Origin: Vibrio tubiashii
GTDB taxonomy: Bacteria; Pseudomonadota; Gammaproteobacteria; Enterobacterales; Vibrionaceae
Direction of reading: 5' to 3'
Length of the DNA: 64,000 nt
NCBI RefSeq assembly: GCF_028551255.1
Contig: NZ_CP117029.1
Span: forward strand, 3,100,001-3,164,000
Below the pieces are notes generated by a model. That model did not search any database and was not told the DNA's origin. It was given only the letters and a program-made list of their open reading frames with translations. A program made the position numbers and the translations under genes. Numbering within the stretch: position 1 is the first letter of the stretch; every line of letters begins with the position of its first letter. Of this stretch, positions 45,357 to 54,264 are shown one piece after another.

Positions 45357-46028
45357 TTAAGACTTAGCGCCAACCACTTTAAAGTCAGGGTTCACTGCGG
45401 TGAGTTTCTTGACCAAGTAATTCAGCAATACGCCATACATAGGAACAAACAGACCCAAGCTGATGACTAATTTGAAGCCGTAGTCCACCAGCGCAATCTC
45501 AGTCCAATGCTCGGCCATAAACGGATCTGGGCTTTGATAGAAGGCAATCGCAAAGAAAGCGATAGTATCTAACGCATTACCAAATAGCGTTGAACATGTT
45601 GGTGCAACCCACCACTGTTTTAGCTGACGCAGACGGTTAAAGACATGAACATCCAGAATCTGACCCAGCAAATAAGCCATAAAGCTTGCGATCGCTATGC
45701 GCGCAACAAACAGGTTAAATTCCCCAAGCTGATTCAAACCTTGGAATGAACCTTCATAGAACAGAACAGATAAGCCGTATGAAACCGCCAGTGCTGGCAA
45801 CATCACTAAGAAGATGATATGACGAGCAAGCTGAGCACCAAAAATACGAACGGTTAAGTCAGTCGCTAGAAAAATAAATGGAAAAGTAAATGCGCCCCAC
45901 GTGGTGTGGAAACCGAAAACGGTAAAGGGCAGCTGAACTAAGTAATTGCTCGATGCAATAATGATCAGGTGGAACAGAACTAATAGAAAAAGGGCTTTGC
46001 GCTGCTGCGCAGGGGTAAAGTTACTCAT
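45357..46028 (-). CDS. yhhQ: YhhQ queuosine-precursor transporter
   Basis: A 223-residue COG1738 inner-membrane protein with about six helices. E. coli YhhQ imports preQ0 and preQ1 for queuosine in tRNA. I chose the ATG at 46028 (MSNFTPAQQRKALFLL), which matches the family, with AAGG 7 bases upstream. A candidate preQ1-I riboswitch covers this ribosome site. Motifs such as FPFIFLATDLTVRIFGAQLAR and the TLFGNALDTIAFFAIAF region are typical. Confidence 0.9.
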   Translation of the reverse strand: MSNFTPAQQRKALFLLVLFHLIIIASSNYLVQLPFTVFGFHTTWGAFTFPFIFLATDLTVRIFGAQLARHIIFLVMLPALAVSYGLSVLFYEGSFQGLNQLGEFNLFVARIAIASFMAYLLGQILDVHVFNRLRQLKQWWVAPTCSTLFGNALDTIAFFAIAFYQSPDPFMAEHWTEIALVDYGFKLVISLGLFVPMYGVLLNYLVKKLTAVNPDFKVVGAKS

Positions 46029-46034
46029 GAGATA

Positions 46035-46070
46035 CCTTTTTAGTTTGGTTTGGGGGTGAGGGAACCCAAA
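46035..46070 (-). promoter_or_regulatory. Candidate preQ1-I riboswitch upstream of yhhQ
   Basis: On the minus strand a compact H-type pseudoknot can form: P1 TTGGG / CCCAA closing a loop TTCCCTCACC, then the A-rich tail ACCAAACTAAAA and AGG. The loop CCT can pair with AGG of the Shine-Dalgarno. The layout matches the small preQ1-I aptamer (GGGTTC, CACCC, A-rich tail with AAACTA), and the gene behind it imports preQ1, so ligand binding would hide the ribosome site. No search was run. Confidence 0.65.
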
Positions 46071-46229
46071 TCGAATCCATTCCAAGCCAAGGAAAGACTC
46101 TTACCAACAATGTTAAAAGAAACTAGCCGCGATATGTTTGTGATAACGATCGCGGCGGGCGATTATACATTAACCAATTTGAGCTGCAACTGGCTAAGGC
46201 TACGCAATCGTTAGCGTATAAAAATCAGC

Positions 46230-46550
46230 TTAGAAACCTTTACTAAATAGTGAAGCCAGAAAATCGAGCTCTGGTTTGGATTCTTCAATAGCCAGTGCTT
46301 CAAACCAGATACTCTCACTGTAGTGCTCTGATTTTAAAAATAGCTGACAACCTTCAAAATCAATCAACCAAGAGTGGATATCTGCATCCCACTGCTTTTC
46401 GACCACTGAAGCCGATAGCAGTTTGACCAGTTTGTCAGCTAACTGAGGAAAGCTATCAAAATCAAACCGCGGAGCACGAATGATGATGCGCCCCTCTTCT
46501 ACCTGATAATCAAGAAGACCAAATTCCGTTTGTGGTGTGACATCAGCCAT
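46230..46550 (-). CDS. DUF3630 family protein
   Basis: A 106-residue acidic, soluble protein of unknown function, DUF3630-like, found next to recQ in Vibrio and relatives. It overlaps recQ by 8 nt, so it is probably translationally coupled. No motif suggests an activity. Confidence 0.78.
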   Translation of the reverse strand: MADVTPQTEFGLLDYQVEEGRIIIRAPRFDFDSFPQLADKLVKLLSASVVEKQWDADIHSWLIDFEGCQLFLKSEHYSESIWFEALAIEESKPELDFLASLFSKGF

Positions 46551-48381
46551 GATTTGTTAAGTGCTCCTGAATAAGATCTAAGAATGGGTCGGCGTATTTT
46601 TCTAACTTGCGCTGCCCCACTCCGTTTACGGCAAGCATTTCACCGTAAGAGGTCGGTAGTATCTCTGCCATATCAATTAATGTCGCGTCACTGAACACTA
46701 CGTATGGTGGTAGGCCATCTTCATCAGCAATGGCTTTGCGAAGCTTGCGCAACTTAGCAAATAACTTCTTATCGTAGTTTTTGCTCGACAGCTTGTCTGA
46801 TTTAGCGGCGCGAGCGGCAGTATCAAGGCGTGGTACAGCAAGCTCTAACGACATATCACCACGCAACAGCGGCCTTGCCTCTTCCGTCAACTGCAAGGTG
46901 GAATTACGAGTAATATTTTGGAATAACAAACCTTTATGAATCAACTGACGAAAAACACTGACCCAGTAGTCATGGCTATTTTCACGTCCTAGCCCATAAG
47001 TCGACAGTTTGTCATGGCCATTTTCACGAATACGGATATTCTGCATGCCACGTAAAACTTCAACCACATAACCCATACCAAAGCTTTGATTAACCCTATA
47101 CACGCAAGAGAGCGCTTTTTGAGCTTGCTCTGTGGCATCAAAGTGCTTAGGAGGATCGAGGCAGATATCGCAGTTGCCACATGGTTTCTCACGGTACTCG
47201 CCAAAATAATTAAGCAGTACTTGGCGGCGACAGGTTTGCGCTTCAGCAAAAGCACTCATTGCGTTTAGCTTGTGCGCTTCAACTTGCTTCTGCGGACCAT
47301 CGTCTTTTTCATCCAACATGCGGCGCAACCAACTGATATCGGCAGGGTCGTAAAGCATCATCGCTTCGGCAGGCAATCCATCTCGCCCGGCTCGACCTGT
47401 CTCCTGATAATAGGATTCGATATTGCGTGGAATATCAAAGTGCACCACAAAGCGAACGTTGGGCTTGTTAATCCCCATGCCAAAGGCGACAGTGGCAACA
47501 ACGATCTGAATATCATCACGTTGAAACGCCTCTTGGACGTAAGCACGCTCATCCGCTTCAAGACCTGCGTGGTAACTTGCAGCACGTAAGCCGTTGTTAC
47601 ACAGTTTTTCGGTTACCATCTCTACTTTCTTGCGGCTACCACAATAGATAATGCCGCAGCTGCCACGTTGGCCTTCAAGAAAACGAACTACCTGAGAAAC
47701 TGGCTTATGTTTCTCGACTAGGGTGTAACGAATGTTAGGGCGATCAAAACTGCCAAGATAAGTATGCGGCTCGTCGAGTTGCAGGCGCTGCATAATGTCT
47801 TTGCGCGTCGCGTCATCTGCGGTTGCCGTCAGCGCCATGACTGGGATATGAGGAAAGTGCTGTTTGAGCTGGCCTAACGAAGCATATTCAGGTCTGAAAT
47901 CATGCCCCCACTGAGAAATACAGTGCGCTTCATCAACCGCTATCATCGACAATGAGATGTTTTCCAGACGCTCAATAAAATCGCGCATCAGTACACGTTC
48001 TGGAGAAACATAAACCAACTTTAACGCACCAGAATGCATGCGATTATAAACGGAGATCAGCTCTTCTCGTGGCATGGTGGAGTTGACACACTCAGCGGCC
48101 ACACCATTCGCTTTCAGTTGGTCTACTTGATCTTTCATCAATGAAATCAGCGGTGAAATAACTAAAGTTAGCCCCTCACGTGCTAAGGCAGGGATCTGAT
48201 AACACAAAGATTTACCGCCACCCGTTGGCATTATCACTAAGCTATCTTGCCCAGCAACCGCCGACTCAATCACTTCTTGCTGACCATCACGAAAGCTCTG
48301 ATAACCAAAAACATCCTCTAAGATGCTTTGCGGCGTCGGCAAATCGGCTGAAGGTGACTGGGCTAAAAGTGTCGAGGTCAT
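46543..48381 (-). CDS. recQ: ATP-dependent DNA helicase RecQ
   Basis: A 612-residue 3'-5' helicase. Walker A MPTGGGKSLCYQIP near 53-66, DEAH in AVDEAHCISQWGHDFRPEY near 150, the Zn-binding cysteines CRRQVLLNYFGE then CGNCDIC near 380-400, a winged helix, and a C-terminal HRDC domain (about 530-605). It acts in RecF recombination and in fork repair. Confidence 0.96.
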   Translation of the reverse strand: MTSTLLAQSPSADLPTPQSILEDVFGYQSFRDGQQEVIESAVAGQDSLVIMPTGGGKSLCYQIPALAREGLTLVISPLISLMKDQVDQLKANGVAAECVNSTMPREELISVYNRMHSGALKLVYVSPERVLMRDFIERLENISLSMIAVDEAHCISQWGHDFRPEYASLGQLKQHFPHIPVMALTATADDATRKDIMQRLQLDEPHTYLGSFDRPNIRYTLVEKHKPVSQVVRFLEGQRGSCGIIYCGSRKKVEMVTEKLCNNGLRAASYHAGLEADERAYVQEAFQRDDIQIVVATVAFGMGINKPNVRFVVHFDIPRNIESYYQETGRAGRDGLPAEAMMLYDPADISWLRRMLDEKDDGPQKQVEAHKLNAMSAFAEAQTCRRQVLLNYFGEYREKPCGNCDICLDPPKHFDATEQAQKALSCVYRVNQSFGMGYVVEVLRGMQNIRIRENGHDKLSTYGLGRENSHDYWVSVFRQLIHKGLLFQNITRNSTLQLTEEARPLLRGDMSLELAVPRLDTAARAAKSDKLSSKNYDKKLFAKLRKLRKAIADEDGLPPYVVFSDATLIDMAEILPTSYGEMLAVNGVGQRKLEKYADPFLDLIQEHLTNHG

Positions 48382-48543
48382 GAACTATCTCAATAGAGTT
48401 GCAGGATGAGTGCGCGTCGAACGCAAGAGGCACATTGTAGTGGGGTTTAAAGGTGAATAAAACCGCAAATTGTTAGGTGAATCGGATTATGCTCCTTATA
48501 CTGCTTGTTTCAATTTGTAAAAATTATGATCGAGTAAAGATAA

Positions 48544-49458
48544 ATGACTCCAGAAGAACAACAGCGAGCGAAACAGGGTGTCTTTCTTGCCATTGGGGCA
48601 TACACCATGTGGGGCATCGCACCTATCTACTTCAAGGCTTTGGCCGAAGTCTCCCCATTAGAGATTTTAAGTCACCGCGTTGTATGGTCTTTCTTCTTAC
48701 TCGCTGCCCTGCTTCACTTTGGTCGTCGTTGGCGAAATGTACGCGACGTGATCAAGTCGAAACAAAAGCTGCTTTATTTAGTGACTACGGCGGTTTTAGT
48801 TGGTGCTAACTGGCTGATATTCATCTGGGCGGTGAATTCCGATCATATGCTCGATGCCAGTCTGGGTTACTACATCAACCCATTGATTAACGTACTGTTG
48901 GGGATGCTCTTTTTGGGAGAAAGGTTACGTAAACTACAGTGGTTTGCCGTCGCACTCGCCGCTTGTGGAGTGTTGGTCCAACTATTTGTGTTTGGCTCAA
49001 TCCCGATTGTTGCGATCACTTTGGCGCTGACTTTTGGTTTCTACGGCCTATTGCGTAAAAAAGTCAGCCTTGAAGCGCAAACTGGCCTGTTTATAGAAAC
49101 TTTGGTGCTACTGCCAGCCGCGGCTATCTACTTGCTGTGGATTGCTGACAGCCCAACGTCACACTTGACCGAGAACTCGCTCGACCTGAACTTACTACTC
49201 ATTTCAGCAGGTATCGTGACTACCTTGCCGCTCCTTTGTTTTACTGGTGCAGCCACTCGCTTAAAGCTATCAACCTTAGGCTTCTTCCAATACATAGGCC
49301 CTAGCTTGATGTTTTTGCTTGCCGTACTTGTATATGGCGAAGCTTTCACTCTCGACAAAGCGATTACCTTCGCCTTTATTTGGGGCGCCTTAGTTATCTT
49401 CAGTTTTGACGGTCTAAGAAATAACAGGCAGTCGAAGAAAGCGACAAAAGCGCACTGA
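48544..49458 (+). CDS. rarD: RarD (EamA-like) transporter
   Basis: A 304-residue inner-membrane protein of the DMT superfamily with ten hydrophobic helices in two EamA halves. It starts MTPEEQQRAKQGVFLAIGAYTMWGIAPIYFK, typical for RarD (named in a chloramphenicol-sensitivity locus). The substrate is unknown. It is divergent from recQ. Confidence 0.88.
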   Translation: MTPEEQQRAKQGVFLAIGAYTMWGIAPIYFKALAEVSPLEILSHRVVWSFFLLAALLHFGRRWRNVRDVIKSKQKLLYLVTTAVLVGANWLIFIWAVNSDHMLDASLGYYINPLINVLLGMLFLGERLRKLQWFAVALAACGVLVQLFVFGSIPIVAITLALTFGFYGLLRKKVSLEAQTGLFIETLVLLPAAAIYLLWIADSPTSHLTENSLDLNLLLISAGIVTTLPLLCFTGAATRLKLSTLGFFQYIGPSLMFLLAVLVYGEAFTLDKAITFAFIWGALVIFSFDGLRNNRQSKKATKAH

Positions 49459-49531
49459 TCGTTTTTTACAAGACAAATCGCTTACCCACATATAAGCTTG
49501 ATGAAATACTCATCAAACTTTGTTTAGTTTT

Positions 49532-50326
49532 ATGGATAAGGTCAACTACCACAGTACTGAGAACAAAGAGATCAGCCTGATTGAAGCAAACTATCAGTCG
49601 TTCGCTTTTTCACGCCACTATCATCTTGATTTTCATATTGGTCTTATCACGGGCGGACAACAAAAGTTCCACTATAAAGGTGCTAGCCATCACGTTGGTG
49701 AAGGGCAATTGGTCATCATGCCTCCTGATGAGCTGCATGATGGTAAATCCATGTTGGAGTCCGGTTATCAAACCCGAGTGTTTGCACTTGACCCTGCGTG
49801 GTTTAGTGACCTTGCTCAACTAAAACAACCGAGTGACTTACTGCACTTCAAGCAACTGATAATTTCCGATCAGAAAGTGTTTCAGCCCCTTTCTCAACTG
49901 CACCAATTGCTAACAGACAACAACGTCAGCCAACTGGCAAAAGATTGCTTACCTTACGAAGGTTTTGAACGCCTGTTTAGCCACTACGGCAGTTTAGAGC
50001 AAAAACGCGCGGTCCCTTTGGGTAACCAATCTATGGCTACCTTAAAAGAGTATTTGTTAGACAATCTCGATCAGCCAGTACGATTAGAGCAACTGTCACA
50101 GCTGTGTGAGCTGAGCCCAACCCAGTTTCAACGCCATTTTAAAGCCAAAATCGGCTTAACTCCCTACGCATGGTTGAGTCGTCTGCGTATGGAACAAGGA
50201 ATGAAACTGCTTAAATCCGGAGTGAGCGGTACTGAAGTAGCACATCAGGTGGGTTTCTATGATCAGGCCCATTTTAGCAAAGCGTTTAAGTCCACTTACG
50301 GCGTTAACCCTTCTCAAATCAGCTAG
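49532..50326 (+). CDS. AraC-family transcription regulator
   Basis: A 264-residue regulator with an N-terminal cupin-like sensor (FSRHYHLDFHIGLITGGQQKF, MPPDELHDG) and a C-terminal double helix-turn-helix (about 165-264) with GTEVAHQVGFYDQAHFSKAFKSTYGVNPSQ. I chose the ATG at 49532; a TTG 4 codons earlier is possible. A LysE-type exporter gene follows 73 bp downstream on the same strand, a frequent regulator-exporter pair, so it probably controls that gene. Confidence 0.88.
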   Translation: MDKVNYHSTENKEISLIEANYQSFAFSRHYHLDFHIGLITGGQQKFHYKGASHHVGEGQLVIMPPDELHDGKSMLESGYQTRVFALDPAWFSDLAQLKQPSDLLHFKQLIISDQKVFQPLSQLHQLLTDNNVSQLAKDCLPYEGFERLFSHYGSLEQKRAVPLGNQSMATLKEYLLDNLDQPVRLEQLSQLCELSPTQFQRHFKAKIGLTPYAWLSRLRMEQGMKLLKSGVSGTEVAHQVGFYDQAHFSKAFKSTYGVNPSQIS

Positions 50327-50399
50327 TGTCAGTTTTTTACAATCTTTCACTGGCAATCCATAGCACACTAAAGCTATCTAAAATCATCAATCGAGTCCG

Positions 50400-51071
50400 A
50401 TGAACGAAATAACTATCCTCACCACCTTAGCCGTGGTTCACTTTGTTGCTCTTATGAGCCCAGGCCCTGATTTTGCCTTAGTGGTACAGAATGCGACACG
50501 CTATGGTCGTCAAACTGGGCTGTATATTGCTTTGGGTCTTTCGTGTGGCATCTTACTGCATTCCATTCTAAGCCTAACTGGCATCAGCTATCTGGTTCAC
50601 CAACAGCCAACTCTATTTGCTTTGCTTCAGCTCGCTGGCGGTAGCTACCTTTTCTATCTTGGCTATGGCGCCCTTAAAGCGAGTTGGACGAGCTTGCGTA
50701 ACGCGAAAGCAAATGAAAGCGCTTCTGCAGAGCAGCCAAGCCTGCTCCTCGGCAGCAAACGCGAAGCTTTTTCGCGCGGCTTTGCAACCAACATCCTTAA
50801 CCCAAAAGCATTGGTGTTTTTTGTCAGCCTTATGTCGAGCCTTGTACCAGCCAGCATGTCATTAACCGGAAAAGGGCTAGCACTGATGATCTTATGGAGT
50901 ATCTCATTGCTGTGGTTTTCCTTTCTCGCTTGGGCTCTCTCCACCCAACGTATGCAGCGTAAGATCAAAGCAATGGCCCACTACGTCGATGGGTTATGCG
51001 GTATTCTGTTTACCGTGCTTGGACTTGGTATTCTTTGGCAATCTACCACGGCGATCACTGCTCTGCTTTAA
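50400..51071 (+). CDS. LysE/RhtB-family exporter
   Basis: A 223-residue membrane protein with about six helices and the MSPGPDFALVVQNATRYGR motif near 20-38. It probably exports an amino acid or related metabolite; the substrate is unknown. Its upstream neighbour is an AraC regulator. It is a paralogue of the rhtB-like gene at 4127, with low visible similarity. Confidence 0.87.
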   Translation: MNEITILTTLAVVHFVALMSPGPDFALVVQNATRYGRQTGLYIALGLSCGILLHSILSLTGISYLVHQQPTLFALLQLAGGSYLFYLGYGALKASWTSLRNAKANESASAEQPSLLLGSKREAFSRGFATNILNPKALVFFVSLMSSLVPASMSLTGKGLALMILWSISLLWFSFLAWALSTQRMQRKIKAMAHYVDGLCGILFTVLGLGILWQSTTAITALL

Positions 51072-51180
51072 TCCATTGGTGTCTAAAATTTGATTCAAGA
51101 TTACAATTTGATAACAAACCCTTAGACCTAAACCTCTTCCACTGTCACTCTTGGTCTGCATAAATAAAAAGGAGAACAAG

Positions 51181-52929
51181 ATGCAGTGGAAACTCAAATT
51201 TCTAACCACATGTTTGCTTGCAACGTCAGCGACAACCTGGGCCAACCAAGCAGCCGACTCTGTAGCGCCCGAGCACAGTAGTGGTCTAGAGAACAAACAA
51301 CTGGTTACCGCCAAAGAATGGATGGTGACAGCAGCGAACCCAATCGCTACCCAAGCGGGCGCAGATATTCTTGCCAAAGGGGGTAACGCGATTGATACCA
51401 TGGTCACCACCCAGCTAATGCTAGGTTTGGTTGAACCACAATCTTCAGGTATTGGTGGTGGCGCGTTCCTTGTCTATTGGGACGCCAAAAGTCAGCAACT
51501 TACCACGTATGACGGCCGAGAAACGGCTCCACTCGATGCGACACCTCGTCTATTCCAAGACGACAATGGCGAACCACTGAAGTTTTACGATGCAGTGGTA
51601 GGCGGACGCTCAGTAGGTACGCCGGGTACCGTCAAGTTGATGTGGGATACACACCAAAAATACGGCAAACTAGCATGGTCAGACCTTATCCAACCTGTTG
51701 TCGACGTTGCCAAACAGGGCTTTGAGATCAGTCCACGCCTAGCGACACTGATAGAAAAAGATGCCGAGCGTCTAAGCCGTTTTGCCACCACGAAAGCCTA
51801 CTTCTTCAATTCTGATGGCTCACCTAAAACGGCGGGTACCTTACTCAAAAACCCGGAGTATGCAGCAACACTCGCTGCAATTGCTAAAGGTGGCGCGCAA
51901 GCTTTCTACCAAGGTAAAATCGCGGAAGATATTATCGAAACGGTACAAAGTGCCCCGGGTAACCCAGGGGTACTCGCACAGAAAGACTTTAATGCGTACT
52001 CAATAAAGCAAAGAGACGCAGTATGTTCGGTTTACCAAAGCTTTGATGTCTGTGGAATGGGGCCGCCAAGTTCAGGCGCTCTGACTGTTGGCCAAATCTT
52101 AGCGATTACTGAGAACTTCGACCTCAAGGCTTGGGGGCCGGATAATGCAAAATCATGGCAAGTGATTGCAGATGCCTCTCGCTTAGCCTTTGCCGATCGC
52201 GGTATGTATATGGCAGATGAAGACTTTGTGCCGATGCCAACCCAAGGTCTGCTTGATAAAGAGTATCTAAAACAGCGCGCACAACTCATTCAACCGGGTA
52301 AAGCTCTAGAGTCTGTGAGTGCAGGTAGCCCACCTTGGAGCTATGCACTGCGTCAAAGCATGGATGAATCCATCGAACTGCCTTCAACCAGCCACTTCAA
52401 TGTGGTCGATAAACAAGGCAACGTGGTGTCCATCACCACAACAATTGAGAATGCATTTGGCTCACGTTTGATGACCAATGGCTTCCTACTCAACAATGAG
52501 CTGACCGATTTCTCTTTCCGCTCCCATAAAGAAGGTAAGCCAATTGCGAACCGTTTAGAACCAGGAAAGCGTCCACGTTCATCAATGGCACCAACCATCA
52601 TCATGCAAGATGACAAACCATATATGGCTATTGGCTCACCAGGTGGCAGTCGTATTATTGGTTATGTCGCACAAGCCATTATTGCCCACACTCAATGGGG
52701 AATGGATATTCAGCAAGCAACCAACCAACCTCACCTGTTAAACCGTTTCGGCACTTTAGACGTAGAGCAAGGTACTAGCGCGGAAAAATTCAAACCTCAA
52801 CTAGAGGAAATGGGCTTTAAGGTCAATGTTCGCGATCTGAATTCAGGATTACACGCTATTTTACTGCAAGATAACCAATTGCAAGGCGCCGCTGATCCAC
52901 GACGAGAAGGTACAGCAATCGGTAAATAG
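51181..52929 (+). CDS. ggt: Gamma-glutamyltransferase
   Basis: A 582-residue periplasmic enzyme that cleaves glutathione and other gamma-glutamyl compounds. The signal peptide ends at TTWA (residue 21). Autocleavage before Thr403 in PSTSHFNVVD gives large and small subunits; the oxyanion GSPGGSRII lies in the small one. I chose the ATG at 51181 with AAGGAG upstream. It ends 9 bp before a 40-bp perfect palindrome. Confidence 0.94.
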   Translation: MQWKLKFLTTCLLATSATTWANQAADSVAPEHSSGLENKQLVTAKEWMVTAANPIATQAGADILAKGGNAIDTMVTTQLMLGLVEPQSSGIGGGAFLVYWDAKSQQLTTYDGRETAPLDATPRLFQDDNGEPLKFYDAVVGGRSVGTPGTVKLMWDTHQKYGKLAWSDLIQPVVDVAKQGFEISPRLATLIEKDAERLSRFATTKAYFFNSDGSPKTAGTLLKNPEYAATLAAIAKGGAQAFYQGKIAEDIIETVQSAPGNPGVLAQKDFNAYSIKQRDAVCSVYQSFDVCGMGPPSSGALTVGQILAITENFDLKAWGPDNAKSWQVIADASRLAFADRGMYMADEDFVPMPTQGLLDKEYLKQRAQLIQPGKALESVSAGSPPWSYALRQSMDESIELPSTSHFNVVDKQGNVVSITTTIENAFGSRLMTNGFLLNNELTDFSFRSHKEGKPIANRLEPGKRPRSSMAPTIIMQDDKPYMAIGSPGGSRIIGYVAQAIIAHTQWGMDIQQATNQPHLLNRFGTLDVEQGTSAEKFKPQLEEMGFKVNVRDLNSGLHAILLQDNQLQGAADPRREGTAIGK

Positions 52930-52938
52930 AGTAGATCG

Positions 52939-52978
52939 ACTCACTTGCTTGTGCGAGATCTCTCACAAGCAAGTGAGT
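52939..52978. promoter_or_regulatory. 40-bp palindrome: UvrY/VarA-type box and possible ggt terminator
   Basis: A 40-bp near-perfect inverted repeat (one mismatched pair) with centre TGTGCGAGATCTCTCACA (52950-52967), close to the GacA/UvrY/VarA box TGTGAGAGATCTCTTACA known upstream of csr sRNA genes. It lies about 130 bp before the CsrB start. The RNA hairpin followed by GAGTAAAAATAG could also weakly terminate ggt. Confidence 0.65.
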
Positions 52979-53099
52979 AAAAATAGCTTTTTGGCTGAGA
53001 AAAATGTAAACAACAATATCTAAGCCACTGTTTTATAAAGATACGCATAAAACATAAACGAATTTTTATGTAGAAAAACGTTTACCTTATATTGCTGAA

Positions 53100-53545
53100 A
53101 TTCGTTAGACGAGTAATATGAATGGTGTCGGAAGGATGCTGACACGGAACAGGAAATTACCACGGATTAGGTAATCTTCAGGAAGAAGATACGGTTGCTT
53201 AGGATGAGTAATCGGCATGGAAAGCGAATTGGACATTGAACGGACGCAATAGTAACTAGGATGGTTGCTACTAAGGATGGGAAATGGACACCTCTGGACG
53301 AGGAAAGGACTTATCATCAGGATGATGAAAAGGACACCGCTCAAGGAACAAGCGAAGTGAGCTAACGAGGATGATTGTTAGCAGACCAGGATAGGGTCAA
53401 GGACACCGCTAGGATGGCGATGAATGGACTAAGCTGAAGGACGTCAGCATACTATCAAGGATTAGATGCATGGAGCACCTATAGTAGCCGGATTGCTGCG
53501 AGTAAGACTATAACCCCGACGGGCTCACGCCCTCGGGGTTTTTCT
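53100..53545 (+). ncRNA. csrB: CsrB-family small RNA (CsrA/RsmA sponge)
   Basis: I count 29 GGA triplets between 53130 and 53494, many as AGGA or AAGGA in loops of short stems (for example TGTCGGAAGGATGCTGACA and GCTAACGAGGATGATTGTTAGC without its last two bases, in spirit). CsrB-like sRNAs bind many CsrA dimers through such loops and relieve repression. A probable -10 TATATT is at 53088-53093, so transcription starts near 53100. A strong terminator ends the RNA. No ORF is supported in it. Vibrio have several such sRNAs (CsrB, CsrC, CsrD); which of these it is cannot be told from sequence alone. Confidence 0.88.
53512..53543 (+). terminator. Terminator of the CsrB RNA
   Basis: Stem AACCCCGA / TCGGGGTT with inner GGGC/GCCC and five T residues after it. 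Confidence 0.92.
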
Positions 53546-53692
53546 TAATCTAAGCCAACCTGATTTGAACCAATCCCCTACTTACATAAAAATTCACACT
53601 TTGAAAGTTCACTTTTTCACCACTTGTACGTAATGTGTTTAGCATGGAACTCACTTAGTTTCATAACCACACGTAAAACAAGGACTATTTTC

Positions 53693-54190
53693 ATGTCACA
53701 AGTTACTTTTCAAGGCGCTGCTGTACCTGTTTCTGGCTCTTTTCCTGCGAAGGGATCTCAAGCCAGTGCATTTTCTCTCACCGCAGGCGATCTTTCTGAA
53801 CTGACTCTTGGTTCACTGAAAGGCAAAAAAGTCATTCTGAATATCTTTCCTAGCATTGATACTCCAGTATGCGCGCAAAGCGTTCGTGCGTTTAATGAAA
53901 AAGCGGCAAGCAAAGACAATACGGTTGTACTGTGTATCTCAGCTGACCTGCCGTTTGCCGCAGCTCGCTTCTGTGAATTGGAAGGCATTGAAGGCGTGCA
54001 ACACGCTTCAACATTTCGCTCTCCGGAATTTGCTCAAGATTATGGTGTCGCCATCTCAGAAGGTGCACTTGCAAGCTTAACAGCCCGTGCCGTAGTGTGC
54101 GTAAATGAAGAAGGCCTGATTACTCACAGTGAGCTCGTTGCAGAGATCACTGAAGAACCAAACTATGATGCCGCACTAGCATCACTGTAA
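53693..54190 (+). CDS. tpx: Thiol peroxidase
   Basis: A 165-residue atypical 2-Cys peroxiredoxin that reduces H2O2 and alkyl hydroperoxides with thioredoxin. Peroxidatic Cys60 is in SIDTPVCAQSV and the resolving Cys94 in ARFCELEGIEG. I chose the ATG at 53693 (MSQVTFQGAAVPV) with AAGGA upstream. It ends with a terminator shared with convergent uvrD. Confidence 0.95.
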   Translation: MSQVTFQGAAVPVSGSFPAKGSQASAFSLTAGDLSELTLGSLKGKKVILNIFPSIDTPVCAQSVRAFNEKAASKDNTVVLCISADLPFAAARFCELEGIEGVQHASTFRSPEFAQDYGVAISEGALASLTARAVVCVNEEGLITHSELVAEITEEPNYDAALASL

Positions 54191-54200
54191 GTTGTTACTC

Positions 54201-54232
54201 AAAAAAAGAGCTGCCCTGTGGCAGCTCTTTTT
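54201..54232. terminator. Bidirectional terminator between tpx and uvrD
   Basis: Stem AAAAAGAGCTGCC / GGCAGCTCTTTTT with a short loop, flanked by A- and T-runs. Confidence 0.9.
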
Positions 54233-54264
54233 GTAGGAAATTGAACATGTAGGAAGTAATGTAC

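Noticed and set aside
53105..53344. A 79-codon minus-strand ORF
   Set aside because: It is antisense to the CsrB-type RNA, has no ribosome site, and its composition comes from GGA/TCC repeats.
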